The translations under genes and the position numbers were made by a program. From the NCBI GenBank assembly GCA_024742455.1, contig JANSYL010000005.1, positions 62,001 through 126,000 on the forward strand: DNA of 64,000 nucleotides. The letters run 5' to 3'. The DNA is from Paracoccaceae bacterium (GTDB lineage Bacteria > Pseudomonadota > Alphaproteobacteria > Rhodobacterales > Rhodobacteraceae). This document shows, piece after piece, positions 41,109 to 49,755 of this stretch. Every line of letters starts with the position of its first letter. Position 1 is the first letter of the stretch. Below the pieces are notes generated by a model. It did not search any database, had not been told where the DNA came from, and saw nothing but the letters and a program-made list of their open reading frames with translations.

Positions 41109-43517
41109 TCACGCCCGCATTGCCGCCCCTTTCGGATCATAGGGCGAATTGGCGATCACCTTGGCGGGCCGTTCCGCGCCCACGACATGGACCGACAGAT
41201 CGGTGCCTTCGCCGGAAAAATCAGGATCGATCAGCGCCATGGCCAGTGATTTCTCGACCGTGTGCCCATAGCCGCCCGAGGTGACGAAGCCCACTTTCCG
41301 CCCGTCGGCCCAGACCGGTTCGAAACCGGATGCATCGGCATCGGCGGCGTCGATTTCCAGCGTCACCAGTTTCCTGGCCGGGCCATTGCCGTCGCGTTCG
41401 GCCATCGCGGCGGCACGGCCGATGAATTGCGGCTTGTCCCAGGCAATCCAGCGGTCCATGCCGGTTTCACCAGGCGTGTAGCCCTGGGTGAATTCGGCGT
41501 TCCAGATGCCGAAGGATTTCTCCAGCCTCAGCGACAGAAGCGCGTTGAACCCGATCTCGCGGATGCCGTGATCGGTGCCTGCCTCAAGCAGCATCCGGCG
41601 CAGCGTGATATGGTCGCCATAGCGGCAGTTGATCTCATAGCCCAATTCGCCGCACACGCTCATCCGCGCGACGCGGGCCCGATTCAGGCCGATGTCGAAC
41701 CGGCCGATCCCCATGAAGGGCAAGTCGCCCACAGGCCCGTCGGTCAGGGCCGCGATCACCTTGCGGGAATTGGGACCCGACAGGGAAAAGCCGCAGACCT
41801 CTTCGCCGAGGTCGCGGACGGTGACGCCGTCCTGAAGATGGTCGCTGAACCACCGCATATGCCAGGCCCGCAGGTAATAGGACCCCATGATCCAGAACGT
41901 CCCGTCGCCCCAGTTGAACAGCGTCAGATCGCCCTTCAGCCGCCCGTCGGGCCCGAGCATCGGCGCCAGTTTCGCACGCCCGGGTTTCGGCAGGGCCGAG
42001 GCCATCAGGGTGTCGAGCCAGCCTTCCGCATTCGGCCCCGACACCTCGTAGCGGGCGAAGGCCGAGATATCGAGAAGGCCCACCGCCTCGCGCGCGGCGC
42101 GGCATTCCCCGGCCACGAGATCGAAGGCGTTCGATCGTTTCAGCGTCGGGGTTTCCACGAAATCCGGCCCGGGCGCGAAATAAAGCGGCACCTCCATGTC
42201 CCAGGACTGGCCCCATTGCGCGCCTGCCGCCGTCATGTCGGACCAGGCAGGGGCGCGTTTCAGGGGGCGGCCTGCGGGCAATTGTTCGTTCGGATAGGTC
42301 ATCACGAAGCGGCGCGAGTAGAACTGGCCGGTGGTTTCCTTGATGTATTGCTTGTTTTCGGCCCATTTGCCGTAACGGGCGACATCCATGCACCAGGCAT
42401 CGGCCTCGGGTTCGCCATGGATCATCCATTCCGCCAGCGTCTTGCCCACGCCGCCGCCCTGCAGGAACCCCGCCATCACCGCGCAGGCGCTCCAATAGCC
42501 GCGCTTGCCCGGCACGGGGCCGACCAGCGGGTTGCCATCGGGGGAAAAGGTGAACGCCCCGTTGACCCAGGTCTTGATGCCCACATCTTGGATCGCGGGG
42601 TAGCGCGCGAAGCCCAGCGTCAGTTCGTTTTCAATCCGGTCGAGGTCTTCCTGGAACAACTCCATCCCGTAATCCCAGGGGGCGCCATCCATCGCCCAGT
42701 GCTCATGCGCGATCTCGTAGATGCCCACCAGGACGCCCTTCTGGTCCTGGCGCATATAGGTGAACCCTTCGAGATCGACGGTCATTGGCATCTCGAAATC
42801 GGCGGCGGCCACTTCGGGCACCGTGTCGGTGATCAGGTAATGGTGCTTGAGCGGCGACAGGGGCAGTTCCACGCCCGCCATCCGGCCCACCTGTTTTGCC
42901 CAGAGGCCTGCGGCATTGACCACATGTTCGCAGCGGATATCGCCCTTGTCGGTCTTCACGATCCATCCGTCATGGACCTGTTCCAGCGCTTCGACCTTGG
43001 TGTGTTCCTGCACGGTCGCGCCGCGTTTCCGGGCCGCTGCGGCATAGGCATGCACGGTGCCGGTGGTGTCGATATAGCCCTCGCGGTCGGCCCACATGCC
43101 GCCGAGCAATCCCTCCGTCGACATGATGGGGCACCGTTTCTGCGCCTCTTCGGGGGTGACCAGTTCGCAATCCTCGATCCCGATGGACTGGAACACGCGA
43201 TAGGCCGATTGCAGCCATTCCCAGCGCTCCGGCGTGCCCGCCATGGTCAGCCCGCCGGTCATGTGCAGGCCGATATTCTGGCCGGATTCCTTTTCGATCT
43301 CGGACAGAAGGTCGATGGTATAGGCCTGCAGCGCGGCCATGTTGGGGTCGGCGTTCAGCGCATGGATGCCGCCTGCCGCGTGCCAGGACGATCCGGCGGT
43401 CAGGACGGACCGTTCCAGAAGGCAGCAATCGGTCCAGCCGAACTTGGCAAGGTGATACAGGACAGATGCGCCGACGACGCCGCCCCCGATGACGACGACA
43501 CGGTATTGGGACTTCAT
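41109..43517 (-). CDS. FAD-dependent dimethylglycine/sarcosine dehydrogenase-like enzyme
   Basis: Oxidoreductase of 802 residues. The N-terminal half is a DAO-type FAD domain: VVVIGGGVVGASVLYHLAK, then TAGSSWHAAGG, whose His46 matches the covalent-FAD histidine of this family. The C-terminal half is a GcvT-like folate-binding domain (LLDISAFARYEVSGPNAEGW, GYTPGETGMD, MALIDPDFSGEG). The pair demethylates N-methyl amino acids such as dimethylglycine or sarcosine, passing the one-carbon unit to tetrahydrofolate. The substrate is not fixed by sequence. GGGAGA precedes the ATG. It stands alone on the minus strand. Confidence 0.88.
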   Translation of the reverse strand: MKSQYRVVVIGGGVVGASVLYHLAKFGWTDCCLLERSVLTAGSSWHAAGGIHALNADPNMAALQAYTIDLLSEIEKESGQNIGLHMTGGLTMAGTPERWEWLQSAYRVFQSIGIEDCELVTPEEAQKRCPIMSTEGLLGGMWADREGYIDTTGTVHAYAAAARKRGATVQEHTKVEALEQVHDGWIVKTDKGDIRCEHVVNAAGLWAKQVGRMAGVELPLSPLKHHYLITDTVPEVAAADFEMPMTVDLEGFTYMRQDQKGVLVGIYEIAHEHWAMDGAPWDYGMELFQEDLDRIENELTLGFARYPAIQDVGIKTWVNGAFTFSPDGNPLVGPVPGKRGYWSACAVMAGFLQGGGVGKTLAEWMIHGEPEADAWCMDVARYGKWAENKQYIKETTGQFYSRRFVMTYPNEQLPAGRPLKRAPAWSDMTAAGAQWGQSWDMEVPLYFAPGPDFVETPTLKRSNAFDLVAGECRAAREAVGLLDISAFARYEVSGPNAEGWLDTLMASALPKPGRAKLAPMLGPDGRLKGDLTLFNWGDGTFWIMGSYYLRAWHMRWFSDHLQDGVTVRDLGEEVCGFSLSGPNSRKVIAALTDGPVGDLPFMGIGRFDIGLNRARVARMSVCGELGYEINCRYGDHITLRRMLLEAGTDHGIREIGFNALLSLRLEKSFGIWNAEFTQGYTPGETGMDRWIAWDKPQFIGRAAAMAERDGNGPARKLVTLEIDAADADASGFEPVWADGRKVGFVTSGGYGHTVEKSLAMALIDPDFSGEGTDLSVHVVGAERPAKVIANSPYDPKGAAMRA

Positions 43518-43669
43518 GGCCGGTCTCCCTAAAATCTTGGGGAAACCGTGGCACGGCAGGCGGCGTCAGGCCAAGGGCGAAACCCGACCGGGAAGGGTCT
43601 GTTCACGACGCATCTTCCGACAGTAACCGCCGACGGGTCGGACAAGTCAGGTTCAGGACCGTCCGGGGG

Positions 43670-45298
43670 TCAGTCGCACGGGGATGCCGGGGCCGGCACG
43701 CCGGGCGGCACCAACAGCCGCAGGGCAACCTCATCGCCGTTGGAGTAGTTCGTGCCCCGCACCTCGGTCAGATCCGCCACGCCGCCCTCGGGGTTCAGAC
43801 CCAAGGCACCGATCTGCTCGACCGGCACCCAGGCCGCACCGACCGACCCGCCCGCCAGCGCCTCCAGCGCCGTGGCCGCATCCATCAGCCGCGTGTCGCG
43901 CCCGAAGGTGAACACGGTCGAGGGTTCCTGGAACCCGACCATCGCGACGGGGCCGTTCAGGCAGGCATGCTGGGCCATCGCGGCCTCGATCCGGGGCGTG
44001 ATCCAGAGACGGTCGAGCGATGGCAGGGTGACGGCGAACAGGGTCCAGGCCATGACGGCACCGCCTGCCGCCAGCACCATCGCCCCGCGTGACGCCCGGG
44101 CACGGTAGATCAGCACGATGGCTGCAAGAACCAGCGCCACGGCAAGGGCTGCCCCGCCCGCCGCAAGGGGCGCGATCCCGTTGCCGTATTCCATCGGCGC
44201 CCAGACCATCGCCGCGGCAAACCCGAGCGCTGCCAGACCGGTCAGCACCGCGCCGATATGCGCGGCCCATCCCCTGAAGCGGTCGCTGCCATCGGCAAGT
44301 CCCGCCAGCACGGCGCCGCAGATCAGCGCGATGGCGGGGTAGGTGGGCAGGGTGTAATGCAACAGCTTGGTCGGGATCAGCTCGAACGCCACCCATGTCG
44401 GGATGATCCAACCGGCCAGGAACGCCGTTGCCGCCGTCTTCCGCCGGGCCCAGGCCCAGAGCACGGCAAGCGGGGCCAGCAGACCCCAGGGCCAGAACGT
44501 TAGCCAGAAGGTGACCAGATATGTGCCCGGCGGGGTGCCGTCCGCCTCATCCGTGGTGGTCACCTTGTCGGTCAGGTCGCCCACAAGGCTGTCCATGAGG
44601 AACCCGCCCTGCGTCTGGACGATGATCGCCAGATACCATGGCGCGACCAGCAGGGCGAACCAGCCCAGCCCGGGCAGGGGCCTGAGGCCCGACATCCAGC
44701 CCGGGCTCCGCTCCCGGATCGTCAGCCAGACCATCGCGCCGCCCACCGGCATCAGGATGATCGGCCCCTTGATCAGGACCCCCGCCGCCAGCGCCGTCCA
44801 GAATGTCGCCGCAATCCACGGACTGACGGCCCGGTCGGTCCAGACCTGTGCCAGCGCCCCCATCGCAAGGACGATTGTCAAAAGCAGCGTCGCGTCTGTC
44901 TTCGCGATCCGTGCCTCGGCCTGCAGCATCCAGACGGTGGCGAGGATCAGCCCCGCCCAGACCGCAGCGCGCCGCCCCACCAGCGGCGTGCCGGCCCAGA
45001 TCAGCGCAACCGATGCCCCCGCGGCGGCCAGCACCGACACCAGCCGATGCACCCATATCCCCGCCTCGCCGAAGATCAGCACGGCGATGGATTGCAGCCA
45101 GTAGATGCCTGCGGGTTTGTTGTGGCGCGCCCCGTCATGGAACCGGATATCGACATAATCGCCAGTCGCCACCATCTGGCGCACCGCCTGGGCGAACCGT
45201 GCCTCGTCCCGGTCAAGGACCGGCAATTCCCATATGCCCACCGCGAAAGCCAGCGCCGCGGCGACAAACAGCAGGATCGGCACCGCGCGGTCCGTCAT
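43670..45298 (-). CDS. ArnT-like membrane glycosyltransferase (GT83 type)
   Basis: Integral membrane GT-C enzyme of 542 residues with about eleven hydrophobic segments. It has the catalytic loop ELPVLDRDEARFAQAVRQM and then GARHNKPAGIYWLQ, which match ArnT/PMT_2 enzymes that move a sugar from undecaprenyl phosphate to lipid A or another periplasmic target. The C-terminal soluble part includes GPVAMVGFQEPSTVFTFG. The ATG at 45298 begins MTDRAVPILLFVA. Together with the two genes upstream it forms a polyprenyl-linked sugar module. Confidence 0.85.
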   Translation of the reverse strand: MTDRAVPILLFVAAALAFAVGIWELPVLDRDEARFAQAVRQMVATGDYVDIRFHDGARHNKPAGIYWLQSIAVLIFGEAGIWVHRLVSVLAAAGASVALIWAGTPLVGRRAAVWAGLILATVWMLQAEARIAKTDATLLLTIVLAMGALAQVWTDRAVSPWIAATFWTALAAGVLIKGPIILMPVGGAMVWLTIRERSPGWMSGLRPLPGLGWFALLVAPWYLAIIVQTQGGFLMDSLVGDLTDKVTTTDEADGTPPGTYLVTFWLTFWPWGLLAPLAVLWAWARRKTAATAFLAGWIIPTWVAFELIPTKLLHYTLPTYPAIALICGAVLAGLADGSDRFRGWAAHIGAVLTGLAALGFAAAMVWAPMEYGNGIAPLAAGGAALAVALVLAAIVLIYRARASRGAMVLAAGGAVMAWTLFAVTLPSLDRLWITPRIEAAMAQHACLNGPVAMVGFQEPSTVFTFGRDTRLMDAATALEALAGGSVGAAWVPVEQIGALGLNPEGGVADLTEVRGTNYSNGDEVALRLLVPPGVPAPASPCD

Positions 45299-45308
45299 CG
45301 GGCAGGCG

Positions 45309-45665
45309 TCAGGATTTGAACGGGGCGTCCGCCGCCTCGGCATCCTGGGCCGCGCGGGCCTCGGCGCGGCGACTTTTGTGGATCAGCATCAGGTTTCGGG
45401 CATAGACCACGACACCGAACATCTGGCCCAGGATGAACACGATGTCCTGCCGCCAGATCGCGTAGGTCAGCAGCATCAGGCCGCCGACGATCGAGATATA
45501 CCAGAAGATCACCGGCACATAGGACCGACCGGCGCGTTCCGAGGCGATCCATTGGACAAGGAACCGCCCGGCAAACACGGCCTGCGCGGCAAGACCCATG
45601 ACCACCCACCAGACATTGCCCCAACTGGTGACGTCGAGGAATTCGAACAGCCATTCTTCGGTCAA
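45309..45665 (-). CDS. Small membrane protein with lipid A biosynthesis N-terminal (LABN) domain
   Basis: Protein of 118 residues with three hydrophobic segments and a charged tail. WWVVMGLAAQAVFAGRFLVQW, SERAGRSYVPVIFWYISIVG and IVFILGQMFGVVVYARNLML match the LABN domain, first named from the LpxB N-terminus and often found alone beside glycosyltransferases. It may help flip or hold the lipid-linked sugar, similar in place to ArnE/ArnF. The start is TTG at 45665, overlapping the previous stop as TTGA. Confidence 0.8.
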   Translation of the reverse strand: MTEEWLFEFLDVTSWGNVWWVVMGLAAQAVFAGRFLVQWIASERAGRSYVPVIFWYISIVGGLMLLTYAIWRQDIVFILGQMFGVVVYARNLMLIHKSRRAEARAAQDAEAADAPFKS

Positions 45666-46477
45666 TGGACCTCTCCTGCCGGGGAAACGCTGACCTCGTC
45701 CCGGCCCACCGCCCGCTTGCGCCGGATCAGCCAGGCCACGCCGATCAGGTCGGTCAGGCCCACGATCGCCCGGCTGAGATTGGTGTATTTCGAGGCCCCC
45801 GCAACCCGCGCCCGGTGCGTAACGTCGACATGGGCCACGGCCCATCCGTCACGCTGGAACAGCGCCGGCAGGTAGCGGTGCATATGGTTGAAATAGGGCA
45901 GGGCCAGGAAGGCTTCGCGCCGGAATGCCTTGAGCCCGCAGCCGGTGTCGCGGGTCCCGTCCTTGAGCAGCCAGCCCCGGATCGCGTTCGCCGCTTTCGA
46001 GGCGAGGCGCTTGGCGACCGGGTCATCGCGCTTGACACGCTGGCCCGCGACAAGACCCGTGGCGGGGTCGGCATCGGGCCCGATCAGGGGGGCCAGCAGT
46101 TTCGGCACCTCGGCTGGCGGGTTCTGTCCGTCGCCGTCCAGCGTCGCGATCACCGGGGCGCGCGCGGCACGCACGGCGGCATGAACGGCCGCCGACTGGC
46201 CCGCCGGGCGCGGATGGGTGACGATGGTGATGGGCACGCCGGGATGGGCGGTCCGCATCGCCAGCAGCGCATCCCCCGTGCCGTCGGTCGACCCGTCATC
46301 GGTGACACAGATCTCGTAGGGTCCGTGCCCCTCGGCGGCGGCCACGCATTCACCGATCAGCCCCGCGACCGTGTCGGCCTCGTTCAGCATCGGGATCACG
46401 ATGGCAAAGCGCGGGGCGCTGGCGGCCTGGGCAGCGCGCGCGCTTGCGTCGGGGGAAACGGTGTCTTGGAGGGTCAT
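45662..46477 (-). CDS. Glycosyltransferase family 2 (polyprenyl-phosphate sugar synthase type)
   Basis: Cytoplasmic-face glycosyltransferase of about 271 residues. The GT-A fold is plain: FAIVIPMLNEADTVAGL, ICVTDDGSTDGTGDAL, VIATLDGDGQNPP (the DxD motif) and DTGCGLKAFRREAF. This set is typical of DPM1/ArnC-like enzymes that load a sugar on polyprenyl phosphate. No hydrophobic C-terminal helices follow, unlike ArnC; the adjacent LABN protein may supply the membrane part. ATG at 46477 chosen; a GTG at 46492 is in frame. Confidence 0.85.
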   Translation of the reverse strand: MTLQDTVSPDASARAAQAASAPRFAIVIPMLNEADTVAGLIGECVAAAEGHGPYEICVTDDGSTDGTGDALLAMRTAHPGVPITIVTHPRPAGQSAAVHAAVRAARAPVIATLDGDGQNPPAEVPKLLAPLIGPDADPATGLVAGQRVKRDDPVAKRLASKAANAIRGWLLKDGTRDTGCGLKAFRREAFLALPYFNHMHRYLPALFQRDGWAVAHVDVTHRARVAGASKYTNLSRAIVGLTDLIGVAWLIRRKRAVGRDEVSVSPAGEVH

Positions 46478-46592
46478 CGGGCTCTGCCACACGGGTATTG
46501 GAGCCGGGGTTTAGCGACAGGGCCCCGCAACTGCAACGGGCAAGCCCCGGAAATCGCCGCCCCGGGCACGGGTCCGCCGCCGCCAATTCCGC

Positions 46593-46621
46593 TTGCGCCG
46601 CTTCGGCGCCGACCCTAGAAG
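46593..46621 (+). promoter_or_regulatory. Candidate promoter for trigger factor
   Basis: TTGCGC (46593-46598), 17-base spacer, TAGAAG (46616-46621), about 80 bases before the ATG. Motif reading only. Confidence 0.3.
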
Positions 46622-46700
46622 GACGCCGGATTTACCAACCGACACGCAAAAGACGCCGCACCGCCCGGACGGGGCCGCGCGCACCGCCATGTGAGGACCC

Positions 46701-48026
46701 ATGCAGATCACCGAAACCCTGGCCGAGGGCCTTAAGCGCGAATACCAGATCACCATCACCGGGGCCGACCTGGAAAGCCGCGTCAATGCCAAGCTGGAAG
46801 AGGCACGGCCCGAGATCGAGATGAAGGGGTTCCGCAAGGGCAAGGTGCCGATGGCGCTGCTCAAAAAGCAGTTCGGCCCGCGGCTGATGGGCGAGGTCAT
46901 GCAGGAGGCCGTCGACAGCGCGATGCAGGGCCACCTGCAGGAAACCGGCGACCGTCCAGCGGCACAGCCCGACATGAAGATGGTCAACGAGGACTGGAAA
47001 GAAGGCGACGATGTCGTCGTGGCGCTGAGCTATGAAAAGCTGCCCGAGATCCCCGATATCGACTACAAGTCGCTCAAGCTTGAGCGCATGACCGTCACCC
47101 CGTCCGATGAGGATCTTCAGGAGACGCTCGAAAGCCTTGCCGGATCGGCCAAGAATTTCGATACCAAGAAAGGCAAGGCCGCCGAGGGCGACCAGGTGGT
47201 GATGGATTTCGTGGGCCGCGTCGATGGCGAGGCCTTCGAGGGCGGCTCGGCCGAGGATTTCCCGCTGGAACTGGGGTCGGGCTCGTTCATCCCCGGCTTC
47301 GAAGAGGGGCTGATCGGCGTCAAGAAGGGCGATGAGAAAGAGGTCGAGGTGACCTTCCCCGAGGAATACGGGGCCGAACACCTGGCCGGCAAGGCGGCCG
47401 TTTTCACCTGCACCATCAAGGAGGTGAAGAAACCCGTCCCCGCCGAGATCGACGATGAACTGGCCAAGAAGTTCGGGGCCGAGGACCTGGAGGCGCTGAA
47501 AGGCCAGATCGGCGAACGGCTGAGCGCCGAATACGCGGGCGCCGCGCGGCAGGTGACCAAGCGCGCGCTGCTCGACCAGCTGGATGAGAAGGTCAGCTTT
47601 GAACTGCCGCCGTCCCTGGTCGAGGCCGAGGCCCGGCAGATCGCGCATCAGCTCTGGCATGACGAAAACCCCGATGTCGAAGGCCATGACCACCCCGAGA
47701 TCGAGCCGACCGAGGAACATAACAGGCTGGCCGAACGCCGGGTGAAGCTGGGCCTGCTGCTCGCCGAACTGGGCACCAAGAACGACGTGCAGGTCTCGGA
47801 TGCCGAGATGACGCAGGCGATCATGAACCAGGCCCGGCAATACCCGGGGCAGGAACGCCAGTTCTTCGAATTCATCCAGCAGAATCCGGGCGCCCAGCAA
47901 CAGGTCCGCGCGCCGCTCTTCGAGGACAAGGTCGTCGATTTCGTCTTCGAGATGGCCGAGGTGAAGACCAAGGAGGTCTCGAAGGACGCGCTGAAGAAAG
48001 CGGTCGAGGCGCTGGACGAGGAATAA
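46701..48026 (+). CDS. tig: Trigger factor chaperone
   Basis: Ribosome-bound folding chaperone of 441 residues. The ribosome-docking signature [16 protein letters not shown] is present near residue 45. The FKBP-type domain has [20 protein letters not shown] and [20 protein letters not shown]. The C-terminal helical arms cover the rest, with [15 protein letters not shown]. Trigger factor commonly precedes clpP in proteobacteria, but here a secreted-protein gene follows after a strong terminator. Confidence 0.96.
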   Translation: MQITETLAEGLKREYQITITGADLESRVNAKLEEARPEIEMKGFRKGKVPMALLKKQFGPRLMGEVMQEAVDSAMQGHLQETGDRPAAQPDMKMVNEDWKEGDDVVVALSYEKLPEIPDIDYKSLKLERMTVTPSDEDLQETLESLAGSAKNFDTKKGKAAEGDQVVMDFVGRVDGEAFEGGSAEDFPLELGSGSFIPGFEEGLIGVKKGDEKEVEVTFPEEYGAEHLAGKAAVFTCTIKEVKKPVPAEIDDELAKKFGAEDLEALKGQIGERLSAEYAGAARQVTKRALLDQLDEKVSFELPPSLVEAEARQIAHQLWHDENPDVEGHDHPEIEPTEEHNRLAERRVKLGLLLAELGTKNDVQVSDAEMTQAIMNQARQYPGQERQFFEFIQQNPGAQQQVRAPLFEDKVVDFVFEMAEVKTKEVSKDALKKAVEALDEE

Positions 48027-48077
48027 GGCGCCGCGCGACGATTTCGGCACGGCCTTCGGGCCTGCCATGCAGGATCA

Positions 48078-48103
48078 GGGCGGCCCTCGGGGCCGCCCTT
48101 TTT
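48078..48103 (+). terminator. Rho-independent terminator after trigger factor
   Basis: Eight-pair stem GGGCGGCC/GGCCGCCC (48078-48085 with 48091-48098), five-base loop and TTTTT. Confidence 0.85.
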
Positions 48104-48302
48104 CATCGGGGCGACCGTTCCTTTTTGCCGCGCCGAAACCGGCGCAGGTTTTTCTGGTCAGATCGAAAGGCTTTTCCTATCGTTCGCACAGGTCCGGCAG
48201 GTCGGGGTTTCCGGAATGGGCGGTGTCCCCGGATCAGGCTAGACCGAAGCGACAGCGCAGGCCGCCACCCGTGGGGCGGGACATATCAGGAAGGGATTTG
48301 AC
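48104..48302 (+). other. Region upstream of the four-Cys protein
   Basis: About 200 bases between the trigger-factor terminator and the ATG at 48303. It must hold the gene's promoter, but no convincing -35/-10 pair was found. GGAAGGG before the ATG is a usable ribosome site. Confidence 0.4.
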
Positions 48303-49694
48303 ATGCGGTATTTGACGATCAGCGGCGCAGCCTTGCTGCTTTCGGCCGGGGTGGCCTGGGCCTGTCCCGATCCGGCGATGTCGGGCGCGCCCAACATCCT
48401 TGACGCCGGCATGCTTTCCAGCGGCCAGGTTTTCGTCACCGAGGCCGGGGGTGATAACATGCTGATGGCCTGCAACCTGGGCGACCTGGGGTTCGGCCAG
48501 TTCCGCTCGGCCCCCGATTTCACCGTCGATCTGGGCGCGGTCTCGGGGCAGCCGGTCACCTTTTCGGTCTCCAGCACCTGCGACCCTGCGCTGCTTGTCA
48601 ACACCCAGTCGGGCGAGTGGCTGTTCAACGATGACACCAACGGTCTCGATCCGGCGATCACCATCCCGTCTGCCGCCGGCGGGCCCGTTCAGGTCTGGGT
48701 CGGCACCTTCGCGGGCGATGGCTGCCCGGCGGAACTGACGGTGCAGACCGGCATGGGCGACATGGCGCAGGCCGTGCCCGCGCCGGTGCCCGTCCCGACC
48801 CCGGCGCCCGCACCCGCCCCTGCACCCGTGCCGGTTCCGGTTCCCGCGACCCCGGCGAACTGCCCGAACCCGGCGCTGATCGGCCCGTCGCTGACCCTGA
48901 CCGGGGCGCAGCTGATGACGCCGCAGGGCTATGTCGCCAATGTCACCGGCGGCCAGGATCTGAACAGCTGCAACATCAACACCTTTGCCACCGGGTCGGC
49001 CAGCCAGACGCCGCAGTTCACGCTGAACATGTCGGGCATGTCCGGCATGACCTTCGTGGCCGAGCTGGATACGCCCTGCGACCCGACCCTGCTGATCCAT
49101 GACGCGTTCGGGCAGTATCACTTCAACGACGACTCCAACGGGTTGAATTCCCGCCTGGAAATCCCCGGCAGCAGCCTGAACGGCCGGGTCAGCGTCTGGG
49201 TCGGCACCTGGAGCGGGGAACAATGCACCGGCACCATCACCTTTTCCGCCATGGGCAGCACCGGTGGCGGCGGTGTGATCGGCACCGGTTGTCCCAACCC
49301 CGGCCTGACCGGTGTGCCGGTCAGCTTCACCGGCCAGCAGCTTTACAGCCCGCAAACCCTGGCCACCACGGCAGGCGGCAACGCACAGGTGTCGACCTGC
49401 GGTGTCGGCGGGTTCGGCTATACGTCCGAGGCGCCGAATTTCTCGGTCAACCTGACCGGCATGGAAGGTTACGGACGGCTGGAGATCGAGGGGGTGTCGG
49501 GTTGCGATACCACGCTTCTGGTGCGCACGCCCGATGGCCGGTTCCATTATGACGACGACAGCAACGGCAACCTGCTGCCGCTTCTCAACCTGTCCTCGTC
49601 GGCGATGCTGAACGGGCGGCTGGATATCTGGGTCGGCACCTTCGGCGGCAACACCTGTCCGGCTTCGATCGAACTTGAGACCTGGCTGAACTGA
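48303..49694 (+). CDS. Secreted protein with three repeats of a four-cysteine domain
   Basis: Exported protein of 463 residues: signal peptide (1-20), then three copies of an about 130-residue domain (21-148, 187-316, 330-462). The first and second are joined by a Pro/Val/Ala linker (158-186). Each copy has four cysteines at near-constant spacing: 21/57/93/141, 187/223/259/308 and 330/366/401/452. The shared pattern is CPxP...C...NxxxVNLxGM...CDxTLLVxxxxGxxxxNDDxNG...VxVWVGTxxGxxC. DDDSNG-like turns may bind calcium and the cysteines probably form two disulfides. I know no named family. Another copy occurs at the end of the protein at 52576-54111. Confidence 0.8.
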   Translation: MRYLTISGAALLLSAGVAWACPDPAMSGAPNILDAGMLSSGQVFVTEAGGDNMLMACNLGDLGFGQFRSAPDFTVDLGAVSGQPVTFSVSSTCDPALLVNTQSGEWLFNDDTNGLDPAITIPSAAGGPVQVWVGTFAGDGCPAELTVQTGMGDMAQAVPAPVPVPTPAPAPAPAPVPVPVPATPANCPNPALIGPSLTLTGAQLMTPQGYVANVTGGQDLNSCNINTFATGSASQTPQFTLNMSGMSGMTFVAELDTPCDPTLLIHDAFGQYHFNDDSNGLNSRLEIPGSSLNGRVSVWVGTWSGEQCTGTITFSAMGSTGGGGVIGTGCPNPGLTGVPVSFTGQQLYSPQTLATTAGGNAQVSTCGVGGFGYTSEAPNFSVNLTGMEGYGRLEIEGVSGCDTTLLVRTPDGRFHYDDDSNGNLLPLLNLSSSAMLNGRLDIWVGTFGGNTCPASIELETWLN

Positions 49695-49711
49695 CCCGCC
49701 ATCCTGCGTAA

Positions 49712-49749
49712 ACGGAAAACGCCCCGGTCGCGGGACCGGGGCGTTTTTT
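49712..49749. terminator. Bidirectional terminator between converging genes
   Basis: CGCCCCGGTC/GACCGGGGCG (49720-49729 with 49734-49743) with a GCGG loop; AAAA on the left and TTTTTT on the right allow termination on both strands. Confidence 0.9.
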
Positions 49750-49755
49750 CATGCC

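Noticed and set aside
40891-41142. Open frame covering the tRNA-Leu gene
   Set aside because: It reads through a clear tRNA and its translation has no protein-like features.
41262-43532. A 756-codon plus-strand frame opposite the FAD enzyme
   Set aside because: Fully explained as the complement of a well-conserved dehydrogenase gene; His/Arg/Gly-rich with no motif.
48303-48365. Lipoprotein signal in the four-Cys protein (Cys21 right after the signal peptide)
   Set aside because: The residues before Cys are AWA, not a lipobox, and Cys21 aligns with the first conserved cysteine of the other repeats, so it is structural.
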